A stretch of DNA of 64,000 bases from Aliiroseovarius sp. S1123. Its GTDB lineage: Bacteria > Pseudomonadota > Alphaproteobacteria > Rhodobacterales > Rhodobacteraceae. The position numbers and the translations under genes were made by a program. Positions 7,762 through 16,537 of this stretch are shown here, piece after piece (the first letter of the stretch is position 1; each line of letters opens with the position of its first letter). The notes under the pieces are model-generated. The model did no database searches. It was not told the DNA's origin and saw only the letters and a list, made by a program, of their open reading frames with translations. The stretch lies in NCBI RefSeq assembly GCF_023015885.1, contig NZ_JALKBE010000001.1, forward strand, positions 62,001 through 126,000, read 5' to 3'.

Positions 7762-8811
7762 ATGCCCCCTCTTCCTTCCGAACTTGCCTATGTCCCCTTC
7801 GTCTCGGTCGAGCACATGATGAGCTTGGTCCATCACATCGGGATCGAAACTGTCCTGCGCGATCTGGCGGACGAGATTGAAGCCGATTTCAAACGGTGGG
7901 AGCTGTTTGACAAAACGCCCCGCGTCGCCAGCCACTCGGACGTTGGCGTGATCGAGCTGATGCCGACCTCGGATGGCGAGATGTATGGGTTCAAATACGT
8001 GAACGGCCACCCGAAGAACACCAAAGAAGGGCTGCAGACGGTGACGGCCTTTGGGCTGCTGGCGGATGTAAACACCGGCTACCCCAAGTTGCTGTCCGAA
8101 ATGACGGTGCTGACCGCATTACGCACCGCCGCGACCAGCGCGATGGTGGCGAAACATCTGGCGCCCAAAGGCGCGACCACCATGGCGATGATCGGCAACG
8201 GCGCGCAGTCGGAATTCCAGTGTTTGGCCTTCAAGGCGATCTGCGGGATCGACAGCGTGCGGCTTTACGACATCGACCCGGCTGCGACCGCGAAGGCCGC
8301 GCGCAACCTGACGGGGCATGGGCTGAATGTCGTATCCTGCAAGACCGGCGAGGAAAGCATGGAAGGCGCGCAGATCATCACGACCTGCACTGCCGACAAG
8401 CAATATGCAACGATCCTGACCGACAACATGATTGGCGAGGGCGTGCATATCAACGCGATCGGCGGTGACTGCCCCGGCAAGACGGAACTGCACCGCGACA
8501 TTCTGCTGCGCTCGGACATCTTCGTGGAGTACCCGGAACAGACCTGGATCGAGGGCGAGATCCAGCAGCTGGACCACGGCCACCCGATCACCGAGATGTG
8601 GCAGGTCATCACCGGTCAGGCAAAGGGGCGGACATCGGATAAACAGATTACGCTGTTTGACAGCGTGGGCTTTGCGATCGAGGACTTCTCGGCGCTCCGC
8701 TATATCTCGAAAGCGATCGAGGGTACGGCGTTCTTCACCCGGCTGGATATGTTGGCAGACCCGGATGATCCGCGCGACCTGTTCGGGATGTTGGAACGCT
8801 CGAAAGGCTAA
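7762..8811 (+). CDS. ocd: Ornithine cyclodeaminase
   Basis: About 349 residues of the ornithine cyclodeaminase/mu-crystallin family, which turns ornithine into proline plus ammonia with NAD+. Features are VSVEHMMSLVHHIGIE near the start, the substrate segment MYGFKYVNGHPKNTKEG, the Rossmann motif MIGNGAQSEFQCLAFKAI (about 142-159), and INAIGGDCPGKTEL. ATG 7762 is the more likely start; a TTG at 7750 overlapping the arginase stop would add four residues. It completes a three-step route from citrulline or arginine to proline. A rho-independent terminator follows. Confidence 0.94.
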   Translation: MPPLPSELAYVPFVSVEHMMSLVHHIGIETVLRDLADEIEADFKRWELFDKTPRVASHSDVGVIELMPTSDGEMYGFKYVNGHPKNTKEGLQTVTAFGLLADVNTGYPKLLSEMTVLTALRTAATSAMVAKHLAPKGATTMAMIGNGAQSEFQCLAFKAICGIDSVRLYDIDPAATAKAARNLTGHGLNVVSCKTGEESMEGAQIITTCTADKQYATILTDNMIGEGVHINAIGGDCPGKTELHRDILLRSDIFVEYPEQTWIEGEIQQLDHGHPITEMWQVITGQAKGRTSDKQITLFDSVGFAIEDFSALRYISKAIEGTAFFTRLDMLADPDDPRDLFGMLERSKG

Positions 8812-8820
8812 AACAGAAAA

Positions 8821-8853
8821 GGGCGCGTACCGGTCTGGTCCGCGCCCCTTTTT
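8821..8853. terminator. Bidirectional terminator between ocd and gcvH
   Basis: Arms gggcgcg (8821-8827) and cgcgccc (8841-8847) enclose an inner acc/ggt pairing, with aaaa on the left and a ttttt run on the right. This suits both convergent genes, ocd (plus) and gcvH (minus). Confidence 0.85.
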
Positions 8854-8869
8854 GTTCTGTGTTTCACGA

Positions 8870-9229
8870 TTAGGCGACGAAACTCTTATACGCGGCTTCG
8901 TCCATATAGTCGTCCAGCGGGCCGGTGTCGGACGCTTTGATCTTGAACAGCCACGCGTCGCCTTCTGGGTCGTCATTGACCTTGCCCGGCTCGTCCACCA
9001 TGGCCTCGTTCACTTCGGTGATCTCGCCGTCCAGCGGGCTCAGGATGTCGGACGCGGCTTTCACGCTTTCGATCACCACAACCTCGTCATCTTTCGAGAC
9101 CGTGTCGCCAACTTCCGGCAGTTCCAGAAAAACAACGTCGCCCAGCTGCTCGGCCGCGTGGGTGGTGATGCCCACGACGTAAACGCCATCTTCTTCGCGC
9201 AGCCACTCGTGCTCTTCGGTGTAGTACAT
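8870..9229 (-). CDS. gcvH: Glycine cleavage system H protein
   Basis: A 119-residue lipoyl carrier protein. The lipoylated lysine lies in VVVIESVKAASDILSP (about residue 58), and the EHEWL start and GDAWLFKIK strand are typical. H protein shuttles the aminomethyl group between the P, T and L proteins of the glycine cleavage complex. The start MYYTEEHEWL has agga about 8 bases upstream; the longer open frame upstream runs antisense to the next gene. gcvT and gcvP are not in this window, so the gene stands alone here. Confidence 0.96.
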   Translation of the reverse strand: MYYTEEHEWLREEDGVYVVGITTHAAEQLGDVVFLELPEVGDTVSKDDEVVVIESVKAASDILSPLDGEITEVNEAMVDEPGKVNDDPEGDAWLFKIKASDTGPLDDYMDEAAYKSFVA

Positions 9230-9325
9230 TCCGTTTCTCCTGAAGGTTTTCACCTGACCGTATCGCCGCCCGCGCGCGTCGGCAAGAGCTTGTATCCAAC
9301 CGCATGCGGGTGCAGTCTGCGCTGC

Positions 9326-9946
9326 ATGACAACCCGAGTGAATGATCCGCATTTCTTTGGCTATGGTTCCTTGGTGAACCGCCAGACCCACAGCTATGAC
9401 AACCCGCGTGCTGCGCGGGTGACGGGGTGGCATCGGGCGTGGCGGCGGTCTCCGCATCGGGCGCTGTGTTACCTGACGGCGGTGCCGGACAGTTCGGATT
9501 ATATCGAGGGGCTGATCGCGTCGGTCCCCGGCGCGGATTGGGCAGCTTTGGATGAACGCGAGCGCGCCTATGCGCGGGTGTCTTTGGGGTCTGAGATACG
9601 CCATGACGGAGGGGATCTGGACGTGGCGATCTATGCGATCGCGCCCGGCGAGCACCACGCGCCAACGGACGACAACCCGGTTCTGCTCAGCTATCTCGAC
9701 GTGGTGGTGCAGGGCTATTTCCGCGAGTTCGGGATGGATGGGGTCACCCATTTCTTCGATACGACCGAGGGCTGGAATGCGCCCATTTTGAACGACCGCA
9801 CCGCCCCAATCTATCCGCGTGCACAGGTTCTGAGCGCGGAAGAAACTGCGCTGGTTGACGAGGGGCTGTCCCGGCTATCGGCGGTTGTGAAAGAGCGAGA
9901 TGAGACGGGTTTGTCGCTGGTACGGATGCGCGGTGCCGGGGCATAG
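9326..9946 (+). CDS. Gamma-glutamylcyclotransferase family protein
   Basis: A 206-residue protein with the GGCT signature FFGYGSLVNRQT at the N-terminus, a substrate-loop segment GWHRAWRRSP and the Glu-containing DERERAYARVSL expected to provide the acid/base residue. The family releases 5-oxoproline from gamma-glutamyl peptides or amines, but this long subtype is not well characterised. ATG 9326 was chosen because all family motifs follow it. The 3' end overlaps the convergent MATE gene by 72 bases, which is unusual. Confidence 0.82.
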   Translation: MTTRVNDPHFFGYGSLVNRQTHSYDNPRAARVTGWHRAWRRSPHRALCYLTAVPDSSDYIEGLIASVPGADWAALDERERAYARVSLGSEIRHDGGDLDVAIYAIAPGEHHAPTDDNPVLLSYLDVVVQGYFREFGMDGVTHFFDTTEGWNAPILNDRTAPIYPRAQVLSAEETALVDEGLSRLSAVVKERDETGLSLVRMRGAGA

Positions 9947-11275
9947 ACCGGCCTCGGCCTTGTTCAGCACGCGGACGGACAGGATCATCGCAACGCCGGC
10001 AAAGATCAGGCCGCCCGCTGCTTGGCCGATCAGTACGCCAGGTGCGCCCCAATAGGCGGCCCCAAGGATGACCAACGGAATGGTGCCCAGCGTTTGGCGA
10101 CCCCAGTTGACCCACGTGGAATAGAACGGGTGGCCCAGATTGTTGAAGCTGGCATTGGTGACGAAGATCACGCCGTTGAAATACCACGCCAGCGCCAGAG
10201 GGCCACAGAACAGGAAGACCAGCTCGCGGCTGAGGCCCTCTGCGTTGAACAGATCCGCGATGGCGCCGCGCGCCAGATATAGGATGCCGGTGACCACGAG
10301 CACCACGACCAGCACGAACAACAGCCCGTCGCGGATCGACCCGCGCACCCGGTCCATTTTACCTGCCCCGAAGTTCTGCCCGACGATAGGCCCGATGGCG
10401 CCGGACAGGGCAAAGATGGTGCCGAAGGCCACCGGAGTCAGACGTCCGATGATGGCCATGCCCGCGACGGCGTCTTCTCCGAATTCAGCCATCGAACGTG
10501 TGACATAGGCCTGTCCGACGGGGGTGGCGAACTGGGTCAGGATGGCGGGCAGGGCGATGGTGGCGATGGCGGGGAAATCCACGCTGAACTCGGCCCGCGT
10601 GGGGCGGTCCAGCCCGCCATAGTATTTGAAGATCGGATAGATCGACATAACCGCCACGGTCAGCCGTGCTGCGACCGAGGCCAATGCCGCGCCCGTCAGA
10701 TCCATATTGAACCCGAAGATCAGAATAGGGTCGAGGATCGCGTTTACCACGCCTGCGCCGATGGTGGCCATCATGGCGCGACGGGCATCCCCGTGTGCAC
10801 GCAGGATCGCGCCGCCGACCATACCGGCGATCAGGATTGGAAGACTGGGAAGGATGATCCGCAGGTAAGATGTTGCAAGGTCCAGCGTGTCCCCCGACGC
10901 ACCCAGAAGCGCGACAAGGTTGGGTGTGAAATACCAGACAACAGCGGCGAAGATGGCACCGATGATCATGCCGTAAAAGAGGGCCGTGGCGGCCCTGCGA
11001 CGGGCTGTTTGTGGCTCGCCTTCTCCCAGTGCGCGGGCAACGAGTGCACCTGCTGCGATGGACATGCCGATCCCGAAGGACGAGGTGAAGAAGAGCAGCG
11101 CGCCTGCATAGCCGACCGCCGCGGCCAGCTCGTCCCGACCCAGCATCGAGATAAAGATCATGTCGACCAGATCGACCAGAAAGATCGCCATCAGCCCGAC
11201 CGAGGATGTCAGCGACATCACCGTGATGTGCCTAAGCAGACTGCCTTCAAGGAATTTCGCCTGTGCCTCGGCCAT
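9875..11275 (-). CDS. MATE family multidrug efflux transporter
   Basis: A 466-residue protein with about 12 membrane helices in two homologous halves. Hallmarks are FLEGSLLRHITVMSLTSSVG at the start, LVDMIFISMLGRDELAAAVG in helix 2, ALGEGEPQTARR in the first loop and IGPIVGQNFGAGKMDRVR in the second half. MATE proteins export cationic drugs or metabolites driven by Na+ or H+. Start 11275 (MAEAQAKF) is favoured over an upstream start that adds a non-hydrophobic His/Pro-rich extension. Its last 24 codons overlap the convergent gamma-glutamylcyclotransferase gene. Confidence 0.92.
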   Translation of the reverse strand: MAEAQAKFLEGSLLRHITVMSLTSSVGLMAIFLVDLVDMIFISMLGRDELAAAVGYAGALLFFTSSFGIGMSIAAGALVARALGEGEPQTARRRAATALFYGMIIGAIFAAVVWYFTPNLVALLGASGDTLDLATSYLRIILPSLPILIAGMVGGAILRAHGDARRAMMATIGAGVVNAILDPILIFGFNMDLTGAALASVAARLTVAVMSIYPIFKYYGGLDRPTRAEFSVDFPAIATIALPAILTQFATPVGQAYVTRSMAEFGEDAVAGMAIIGRLTPVAFGTIFALSGAIGPIVGQNFGAGKMDRVRGSIRDGLLFVLVVVLVVTGILYLARGAIADLFNAEGLSRELVFLFCGPLALAWYFNGVIFVTNASFNNLGHPFYSTWVNWGRQTLGTIPLVILGAAYWGAPGVLIGQAAGGLIFAGVAMILSVRVLNKAEAGLCPGTAHPYQRQTRLISLFHNRR

Positions 11276-11377
11276 GATCGTCACCTTACCTGTTCGCTGT
11301 CGATCAGCATGACCTAGAAAGATGGGCAGCGCCAGTGGGTGGTGTGCACAGGGTCTGTGCGGGGATACGGATGAAAT

Positions 11378-11406
11378 GAAAAGGCCGCGCAAAACTGCAC
11401 GGCCTT
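11378..11406 (-). terminator. Terminator of gltX
   Basis: Arms 11381-11387 and 11400-11406 (aaggccg/cggcctt) enclose a loop with an extra gc/gc pair. Read on the minus strand the stem is followed by ttttcattt, a usable U tract, about 25 bases after the gltX stop. Confidence 0.7.
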
Positions 11407-11430
11407 CTCAAAATCAATGCTGCTGGGGGC

Positions 11431-12756
11431 TTACCCCTTCGCGCGCACCACCTGCAACAGAGGCATCAGCGACGACATGTCCGGCCCGCGTTCCATGCCG
11501 GTGACGGCTTTGCGCAGGGGCATGAACAGGCCTTTGCCTTTGCGGCCGGTCGCCTCTTTTACGGCAGAGGTCCAGTTGGACCAGCTGTCGCCGTCATAGG
11601 GCGCGTCGGGCAAAAGCATCATGGCTGCCGCGATGAACTCGTGATCCTCTTCGTCGATCAGGGGCTCGGCGCCGTCGCGGCACAGGACCCACCAGCCTTC
11701 CAGATCGGCAAGCGTGGTGATGTTTTCGCGTGCGACGGACCAGAAGGCGTCGGCCATGTCGGCGGGCACGCCGATTGCGTCCAGCTTGTCGGCCACTGCG
11801 TCAACGGGCAGGGCCGCAAGATAACGGGCGGTCAGCGGGAACAGGTCTTGGACGTCGAACTTGGTGGGCGCCGCGCCGAAGGTCGACAGGTCGAAGCCCT
11901 CGATGATCTCGTCCAGCGAGCTGCGCAGCTCGACCGGTTGCGAGGATCCCAGACGCGCCAGAAGGCTCAGCAGTGCCATCGGCTGCACGCCCTGTTCGCG
12001 CAGGTCGCGAATGGCCAGCGTGCCAAGACGCTTGGACAGAGCCTCGCCCTGCGGGCCGGTCAGAAGCGAGTGGTGGGCAAAGCTGGGGACAGCGCCGCCC
12101 AATGCTTCGATAATCTGAATTTGCGTGCCGGTGTTGGTCACGTGATCCGATCCGCGCACCACGTTGGTGATGCCGAAGTCGATGTCGTCACAGACCGAGG
12201 CAAGCGTATAGAGGAACTGCCCGTCACCGCGGATCAGCACCGGGTCCGACACAGATGCCGCGTCGATCGAGATGTCGCCCAGAATGCCGTCGGTCCAGTT
12301 GATCCGCTCGTGATCCAGCTTGAACCGCCAGTGACCCTGACCGCGCTCTTCACGCAGCTTGGCCTTCTCTTCGTCAGACAGGGCCAGCGCCGAGCGGTCA
12401 TAGACCGGCGGCTTGCCCATGTTCAGTTGCTTCTTGCGCTTCAGATCCAGCTCGGTCGGGGTCTCGAAACATTCATAGAAGCGGCCCATGTCGCGCAGTT
12501 CCTGCGCGGCGGCCTCGTAACGGTCCAGACGATCCGACTGTTTTTCAACGCGGTCCCAGGTCAGGCCCAGCCATTCCAGATCTTCCATGATCGCGTCGGC
12601 ATATTCCTGTTTCGAGCGTTCAGGATCCGTGTCATCCAAACGCAGGATGAACTGGCCACCCGATTTGGCAGCGATCAGATAGTTGAACAGCGCGGTGCGC
12701 AGGTTGCCCACGTGGATATAGCCGGTGGGCGAGGGGGCGAAACGGGTGGTGGTCAT
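11431..12756 (-). CDS. gltX: Glutamate--tRNA ligase
   Basis: A 441-residue class I aminoacyl-tRNA synthetase. The ATP-binding HIGH motif appears as FAPSPTGYIHVGNLRTAL at the N-terminus, and the KMSKS loop as GEALSKRLGTLAIR (about 245). GSDHVTNTGTQIQIIEALG is the conserved stretch before it. Length is slightly shorter than many bacterial GltX, which fits the second GltX found in many alphaproteobacteria; the other copy would lie elsewhere. It could therefore act on tRNA-Gln as well as tRNA-Glu; this cannot be decided here. Divergent from the small metallopeptidase gene. Confidence 0.94.
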   Translation of the reverse strand: MTTTRFAPSPTGYIHVGNLRTALFNYLIAAKSGGQFILRLDDTDPERSKQEYADAIMEDLEWLGLTWDRVEKQSDRLDRYEAAAQELRDMGRFYECFETPTELDLKRKKQLNMGKPPVYDRSALALSDEEKAKLREERGQGHWRFKLDHERINWTDGILGDISIDAASVSDPVLIRGDGQFLYTLASVCDDIDFGITNVVRGSDHVTNTGTQIQIIEALGGAVPSFAHHSLLTGPQGEALSKRLGTLAIRDLREQGVQPMALLSLLARLGSSQPVELRSSLDEIIEGFDLSTFGAAPTKFDVQDLFPLTARYLAALPVDAVADKLDAIGVPADMADAFWSVARENITTLADLEGWWVLCRDGAEPLIDEEDHEFIAAAMMLLPDAPYDGDSWSNWTSAVKEATGRKGKGLFMPLRKAVTGMERGPDMSSLMPLLQVVRAKG

Positions 12757-12816
12757 GGGTTGATCTCCTTGGCGGTCCCTCTTTCATATTGGCCCGGATT
12801 TGTCCATAATATTCCC

Positions 12817-13212
12817 ATGGAAACGTCTGCCCCAACATTGGCGCAGATCGAGCAACTGGCGCTAGATGCGCGTGCCCATCTGCCCGACCCCTTTGCCGAG
12901 CCCGCCTTGGATGTCGGTATCCACGTGGCCGAGATGCCGGATGCCAGCATATTGACGGACAATGACATCGGCGATCCCTATACGTTGACGGGGCTGTATG
13001 TCGGCGTCCCCATGACCGGGAAATCCGTCAGCGATCAGCCGCTTGCGATGGATGCGATCTGGCTGTTTCGGCGCGCGATTTTGAACGAGCTGGCAATCCG
13101 CCACAATGTCACTTTGGCCGAGCTGGTGAACCATATCGTCGTGCACGAGTTCGCGCATCATTTCGGCTGGTCGGATGAAGACATCGCCATGATTGACCAG
13201 TGGTGGGACTAG
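12817..13212 (+). CDS. Zincin-like metallopeptidase family protein
   Basis: A 131-residue protein of the PF06262-type minimal zincin family. The zinc motif HEFAHHFGWSDEDI is near the C-terminus (HExxH with a downstream acidic residue). Central GLYVGVPMTGKSV and IWLFRRAILNELA are typical of the family. The proteins are small and cytoplasmic and their substrate is unknown. ATG 12817 follows a short divergent gap from gltX. The gene ends 5 bases from the convergent DUF1801 gene. Confidence 0.85.
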   Translation: METSAPTLAQIEQLALDARAHLPDPFAEPALDVGIHVAEMPDASILTDNDIGDPYTLTGLYVGVPMTGKSVSDQPLAMDAIWLFRRAILNELAIRHNVTLAELVNHIVVHEFAHHFGWSDEDIAMIDQWWD

Positions 13213-13217
13213 CGCGC

Positions 13218-13646
13218 TTAGGTCGGCTGGACGGGCCATTTCTGGTTTAGGTCTGCCAATCCCGCACGGATCAGCTCGGCCAGCACGTCCAGATCAATAT
13301 CCGCCAGCTTGTTCACATACAGACATGATTTGCCCATTTTGTGCTTTCCTAGTCGTGCAAGAATGTCCCCGAAATCCGTGTAGCCCGGCATGATATAGAT
13401 CGAATGGCGCGCCTTGCGGGGTGAAAACCCGGTGGCCAGAAAGTCGCCTTCACGTCCGCTGTCATAGACATAGTGATACTGCCCATAGCCGATGATCGAC
13501 GGCCCCCACATGACAGGTTGAAACCCTGTGACCTCGCGAAACACCCGATCAAGCACCTGCGCGTCTTCCCGTTTCGAGATCGGGTCGACGGTCGCAATGA
13601 ACTTCTGCACGGTCTGATCCGTTGGGGTTGTTTTGTTTTGCGTCAT
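13218..13646 (-). CDS. DUF1801 domain protein (YdhG-like)
   Basis: A 142-residue protein. The family core is seen in FREVTGFQPVMWGPSIIGYG, YDSGREGDFLATGFSPRKA and YIMPGYTDFGDILARLGKHK, followed by CLYVNKLADIDLDVLAELI. These DUF1801 proteins share a fold with iron-chaperone/frataxin-like YdhG, but their function is not settled. Start 13646 (MTQNKTTPTD) is preferred over one ten residues upstream. Transcribed divergently from the MBL-fold gene. Confidence 0.85.
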   Translation of the reverse strand: MTQNKTTPTDQTVQKFIATVDPISKREDAQVLDRVFREVTGFQPVMWGPSIIGYGQYHYVYDSGREGDFLATGFSPRKARHSIYIMPGYTDFGDILARLGKHKMGKSCLYVNKLADIDLDVLAELIRAGLADLNQKWPVQPT

Positions 13647-13740
13647 AGTGGGTCTCACAATTTTGTGACGGTGCATCTGTGGTGGGCAAATTCGAGTATA
13701 CTCACCCCACGCATTTCAACATAATTTAAGGGAGGCTTCG

Positions 13741-14673
13741 ATGTCCGAATTCCCAATTCCCAAGCTGTCACGCCGTCATTTCATGGCGCTGGGCGCGGCG
13801 GCCCCGGCCCTTGGGCTGGCCTCGCAGGCGCGCGCAATGGCACCACAACTGGGGGCGCAAACCATTGATGCGCGTCGTTTTAAGCTGGGGTCGTTCGAGG
13901 TGACAACTTTGCTGGCAGGTGCGCGCACGGTGCCCGACCCGCAGACCATTTTCGGTATGAATGTCAGCGCAGACGAGTTCGCCACCGCCAGTGCGGGCGC
14001 CAATATCCCAACGGATGCGGCGCAGTTTTTCTTCACGCCCACCTTGGTGAATACGGGCGTGGATCTGGTGCTGTTTGATACCGGACTGAATGCCGAGGGG
14101 ATCTCGGCTGCCGTGACGGCTGCGGGCTATTCGCCCGAAGATGTTGATGTCGTTGTCATCACCCATATGCACGGCGACCACATCGGCGGGTTGATGGGCG
14201 ATGCAGGTGCCACTTTCCCGAACGCGCGCTATGTCACCGGGGCGGTCGAGTTTGATCACTGGGCCGCAGCGGGCAATGATGGGTTCAACGCCAAAGTGGC
14301 CCCGCTGGCCGAGCAGACAACGATGCTGGCCCCCGGCGATGCGGTCCTGTCAGGGATCGAGGCGGTCGAGGCCTTTGGCCACACGCCCGGTCACATGGCC
14401 TATCGTCTGGACAGCGGTGGGAAGTCGCTGCTGATCGCGGCAGATTTCGCCAACCACTATGTCTGGTCGCTGGGCTATCCCGATTGGGAGGTGAAGTTTG
14501 ACCGCGACAAATCAGCAGCTGCCGCCACGCGTAGGTCGCTTCTGGGGATGTTGGCCGCCGAGAAGATGCCCTTCATCGGCTATCACATGCCGTTCCCCGC
14601 ATTGGGTTATGTCGAGGCCCGCGATGCAGGGTTCCAATACGTGCCGCACAGCTATCAGCTGTTGATGGGATAA
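13741..14673 (+). CDS. Tat-exported MBL-fold metallohydrolase
   Basis: A 310-residue exported hydrolase. The N-terminus has a twin-arginine signal (LSRRHFMALGAAAPALGLAS, cleavage near ARA-MA). The mature part is a metallo-beta-lactamase fold with the zinc motif VITHMHGDHIGGL (about 140-152), a downstream metal-ligand stretch AFGHTPGHMAYRL, and a final GYHMPFPALG. Related periplasmic enzymes include quorum-quenching lactonases and other esterases, so the substrate is open. Tat export suggests that the metal centre is loaded in the cytoplasm. An aaggagg-like ribosome site lies before the ATG. Confidence 0.88.
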   Translation: MSEFPIPKLSRRHFMALGAAAPALGLASQARAMAPQLGAQTIDARRFKLGSFEVTTLLAGARTVPDPQTIFGMNVSADEFATASAGANIPTDAAQFFFTPTLVNTGVDLVLFDTGLNAEGISAAVTAAGYSPEDVDVVVITHMHGDHIGGLMGDAGATFPNARYVTGAVEFDHWAAAGNDGFNAKVAPLAEQTTMLAPGDAVLSGIEAVEAFGHTPGHMAYRLDSGGKSLLIAADFANHYVWSLGYPDWEVKFDRDKSAAAATRRSLLGMLAAEKMPFIGYHMPFPALGYVEARDAGFQYVPHSYQLLMG

Positions 14674-14677
14674 CGCA

Positions 14678-14713
14678 CGCTGGCGGGGTAGCTTACGAGC
14701 CATCCCGCCAGCG
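14678..14713. terminator. Hairpin between convergent MBL and nadE genes
   Basis: A perfect 10-base stem (14678-14687 with 14704-14713) spans the nadE stop codon in its loop. Neither strand shows a U tract after it, so it may stop transcription weakly or block convergent read-through; terminator is only a suggestion. Confidence 0.35.
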
Positions 14714-16354
14714 GTTCACGATCGGATAGCGGCGATCCAACCAGAAGCTGCGCTTGGTCAGGCGGGTGCCCGGCGCGGACTGGAAGCGTTTGTATTCGCT
14801 GATGTAAATCAGGTGCTCGACCTTCTTGACGGTTGCCTTGTCAAAGCCTTCTGCCACCAGCTCGGCCACCGATTTCTCGTCGTCAATAATCCCCTCAAGG
14901 ATCGCATCCAGCACGTCATAGGGCGGCAGGCTGTCTTCGTCCTTTTGGTCCGGTCGCAGCTCGGCCGAGGGCGGCTTGTCGATGATCGACACCGGGATGA
15001 CCTTGCCTTCTGGGCCTTTCATCCAATCGCGGTGATTGGCGTTGCGCCAGCGGCATTGTTCGAACACGCGCGTCTTATAGAGGTCCTTGATCGGGTTATA
15101 GCCGCCCGACATGTCGCCATAGATCGTGGCATAACCCACCGCGACCTCGGACTTGTTGCCGGTGGTCAGAAGCATCGCGCCGGTCTTGTTGGACAGCGCC
15201 ATCAACAGCAGTCCGCGCAGGCGGGACTGGATGTTTTCTTCCGTCACGTCGGGCTGGGTGCCTTCGAAGAACGGGGCGAGCGTGTTGGTGATCGCGTCAC
15301 GGCCTTCCTTGATTGGCACGAAGTCGTAGGTGCAGCCAAGACGCTGGGCGATATCCTTGGCGTCGTCCAATGATCCCTGCGATGTGTATTCCGATGGCAG
15401 CATCACGCAGCGCACGTTTTCCGGCCCCAGCGCGTCGGCGGCGATGGTGGCGACAATCGCACTGTCGATCCCGCCGGACAGGCCCAGCAGCACCTTTTTG
15501 AACCCGGTCTTGCCCATATAGTCGCGCAGGCTTTCGACCATCGCGCGGTAGTCTTGTTCCCATTCATCGCCATGTGTGGCGATAAGACCGGGCGTGATGC
15601 GCCAGCCGTCGTTTGTGCGGGTCAGGTCGATATGCTGAATGTCCTCGTCGAAGGCGCTCATTTTCAGGGCCATCTCGCCGCCGGGGTTCAGCGCGAAGGT
15701 GCCGCCGTCGAACACCTGATCATCCTGCCCGCCGACCATGTTCAGATAGACCAGCGGCAGGCCGGTCTCGACCACGCGGCCCACCATGTGGTTCAGGCGC
15801 ACGTCGAACTTGTTGCGATAATAGGGCGAACCGTTGGGGATCAGCAGAAACTCGGCGCCACTTTCAGCGAGCGTTTCGCAGACGTCTTCGGCATGCCAAG
15901 CGTCTTCGCAGATCGGAGTGCCTATACGGATCGGACCCATTGAATATGGTCCTTGCGGGTCAGCCGATGTGAAGTGACGTTCTTCGTCAAACACGGTTTC
16001 GTTGGGCAGACGTTGCTTCAGGATCCGCGTGGCGATCTTCCCGCCGTTCAGGATGTAATAGGCGTTATACAGGTCCTTGCCGTCGTGATACGGCGCGCCG
16101 ATGCCCATTGCGGGGCCGTCCGCGCAGTCTTTGGCCAGCGCCTCGACCGCGTCCATCGCATCGCGGAAGAACTGCGGACGCATCACCAGATCCTGTGTCT
16201 GATACCCGGTCACAAATGCCTCGGGCAGGGCCAGCATGTCGCTGCCAGCCTCTTTCGCCACATTCCACGCATCACGCGCCTTGTTGGCGTTGCCAGAAAT
16301 TGCGCCCACGGTTGGGTTCAGTTGTGCCAGTGTCAGGCGGAAATTGTCACTCAT
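14693..16354 (-). CDS. nadE: NAD+ synthase, glutamine-hydrolysing
   Basis: A 553-residue two-domain enzyme making NAD+ from deamido-NAD+, ATP and glutamine. The N-terminal nitrilase-like glutaminase has its Glu in MLALPEAFVTGY, Lys in LKQRLPNETVFDEERHF and nucleophile Cys in IRIGTPICEDAWH. The C-terminal synthetase has the PP-loop LGLSGGIDSAIVATIAADAL (about 296-315) and TTGNKSEVAVGYATIYGDMS. Start 16354 (MSDNFRLTLAQLNPTVG) gives the normal family length. The much longer open frame upstream is antisense to the MORN gene and is not coding. Confidence 0.96.
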   Translation of the reverse strand: MSDNFRLTLAQLNPTVGAISGNANKARDAWNVAKEAGSDMLALPEAFVTGYQTQDLVMRPQFFRDAMDAVEALAKDCADGPAMGIGAPYHDGKDLYNAYYILNGGKIATRILKQRLPNETVFDEERHFTSADPQGPYSMGPIRIGTPICEDAWHAEDVCETLAESGAEFLLIPNGSPYYRNKFDVRLNHMVGRVVETGLPLVYLNMVGGQDDQVFDGGTFALNPGGEMALKMSAFDEDIQHIDLTRTNDGWRITPGLIATHGDEWEQDYRAMVESLRDYMGKTGFKKVLLGLSGGIDSAIVATIAADALGPENVRCVMLPSEYTSQGSLDDAKDIAQRLGCTYDFVPIKEGRDAITNTLAPFFEGTQPDVTEENIQSRLRGLLLMALSNKTGAMLLTTGNKSEVAVGYATIYGDMSGGYNPIKDLYKTRVFEQCRWRNANHRDWMKGPEGKVIPVSIIDKPPSAELRPDQKDEDSLPPYDVLDAILEGIIDDEKSVAELVAEGFDKATVKKVEHLIYISEYKRFQSAPGTRLTKRSFWLDRRYPIVNRWRDGS

Positions 16355-16537
16355 CGCGCTTGTCCTTCTTCCCGGCAATGCGGGGGGATGGTTCGGCACA
16401 GATGTAGCAGGTTTGCCCGCAGGATAAAGAGGCTGAACGGGAAAAGCGTTGTCTCGGCTTTTTGGACGGCATAGTCTTAGCGCGAACAGGCTTCGGCCGT
16501 CCAATAACAAGTCAAAGAAATTGAACGAGGTTTCGAG

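Noticed and set aside
8432-9325. Long in-frame 5' extension of the gamma-glutamylcyclotransferase gene
   Set aside because: It runs through ocd, the terminator and antisense gcvH; family motifs begin only after ATG 9326.
11641-12816. Plus-strand open frame antisense to gltX
   Set aside because: It mirrors a conserved synthetase gene in a high-GC genome; the real product starts at ATG 12817.
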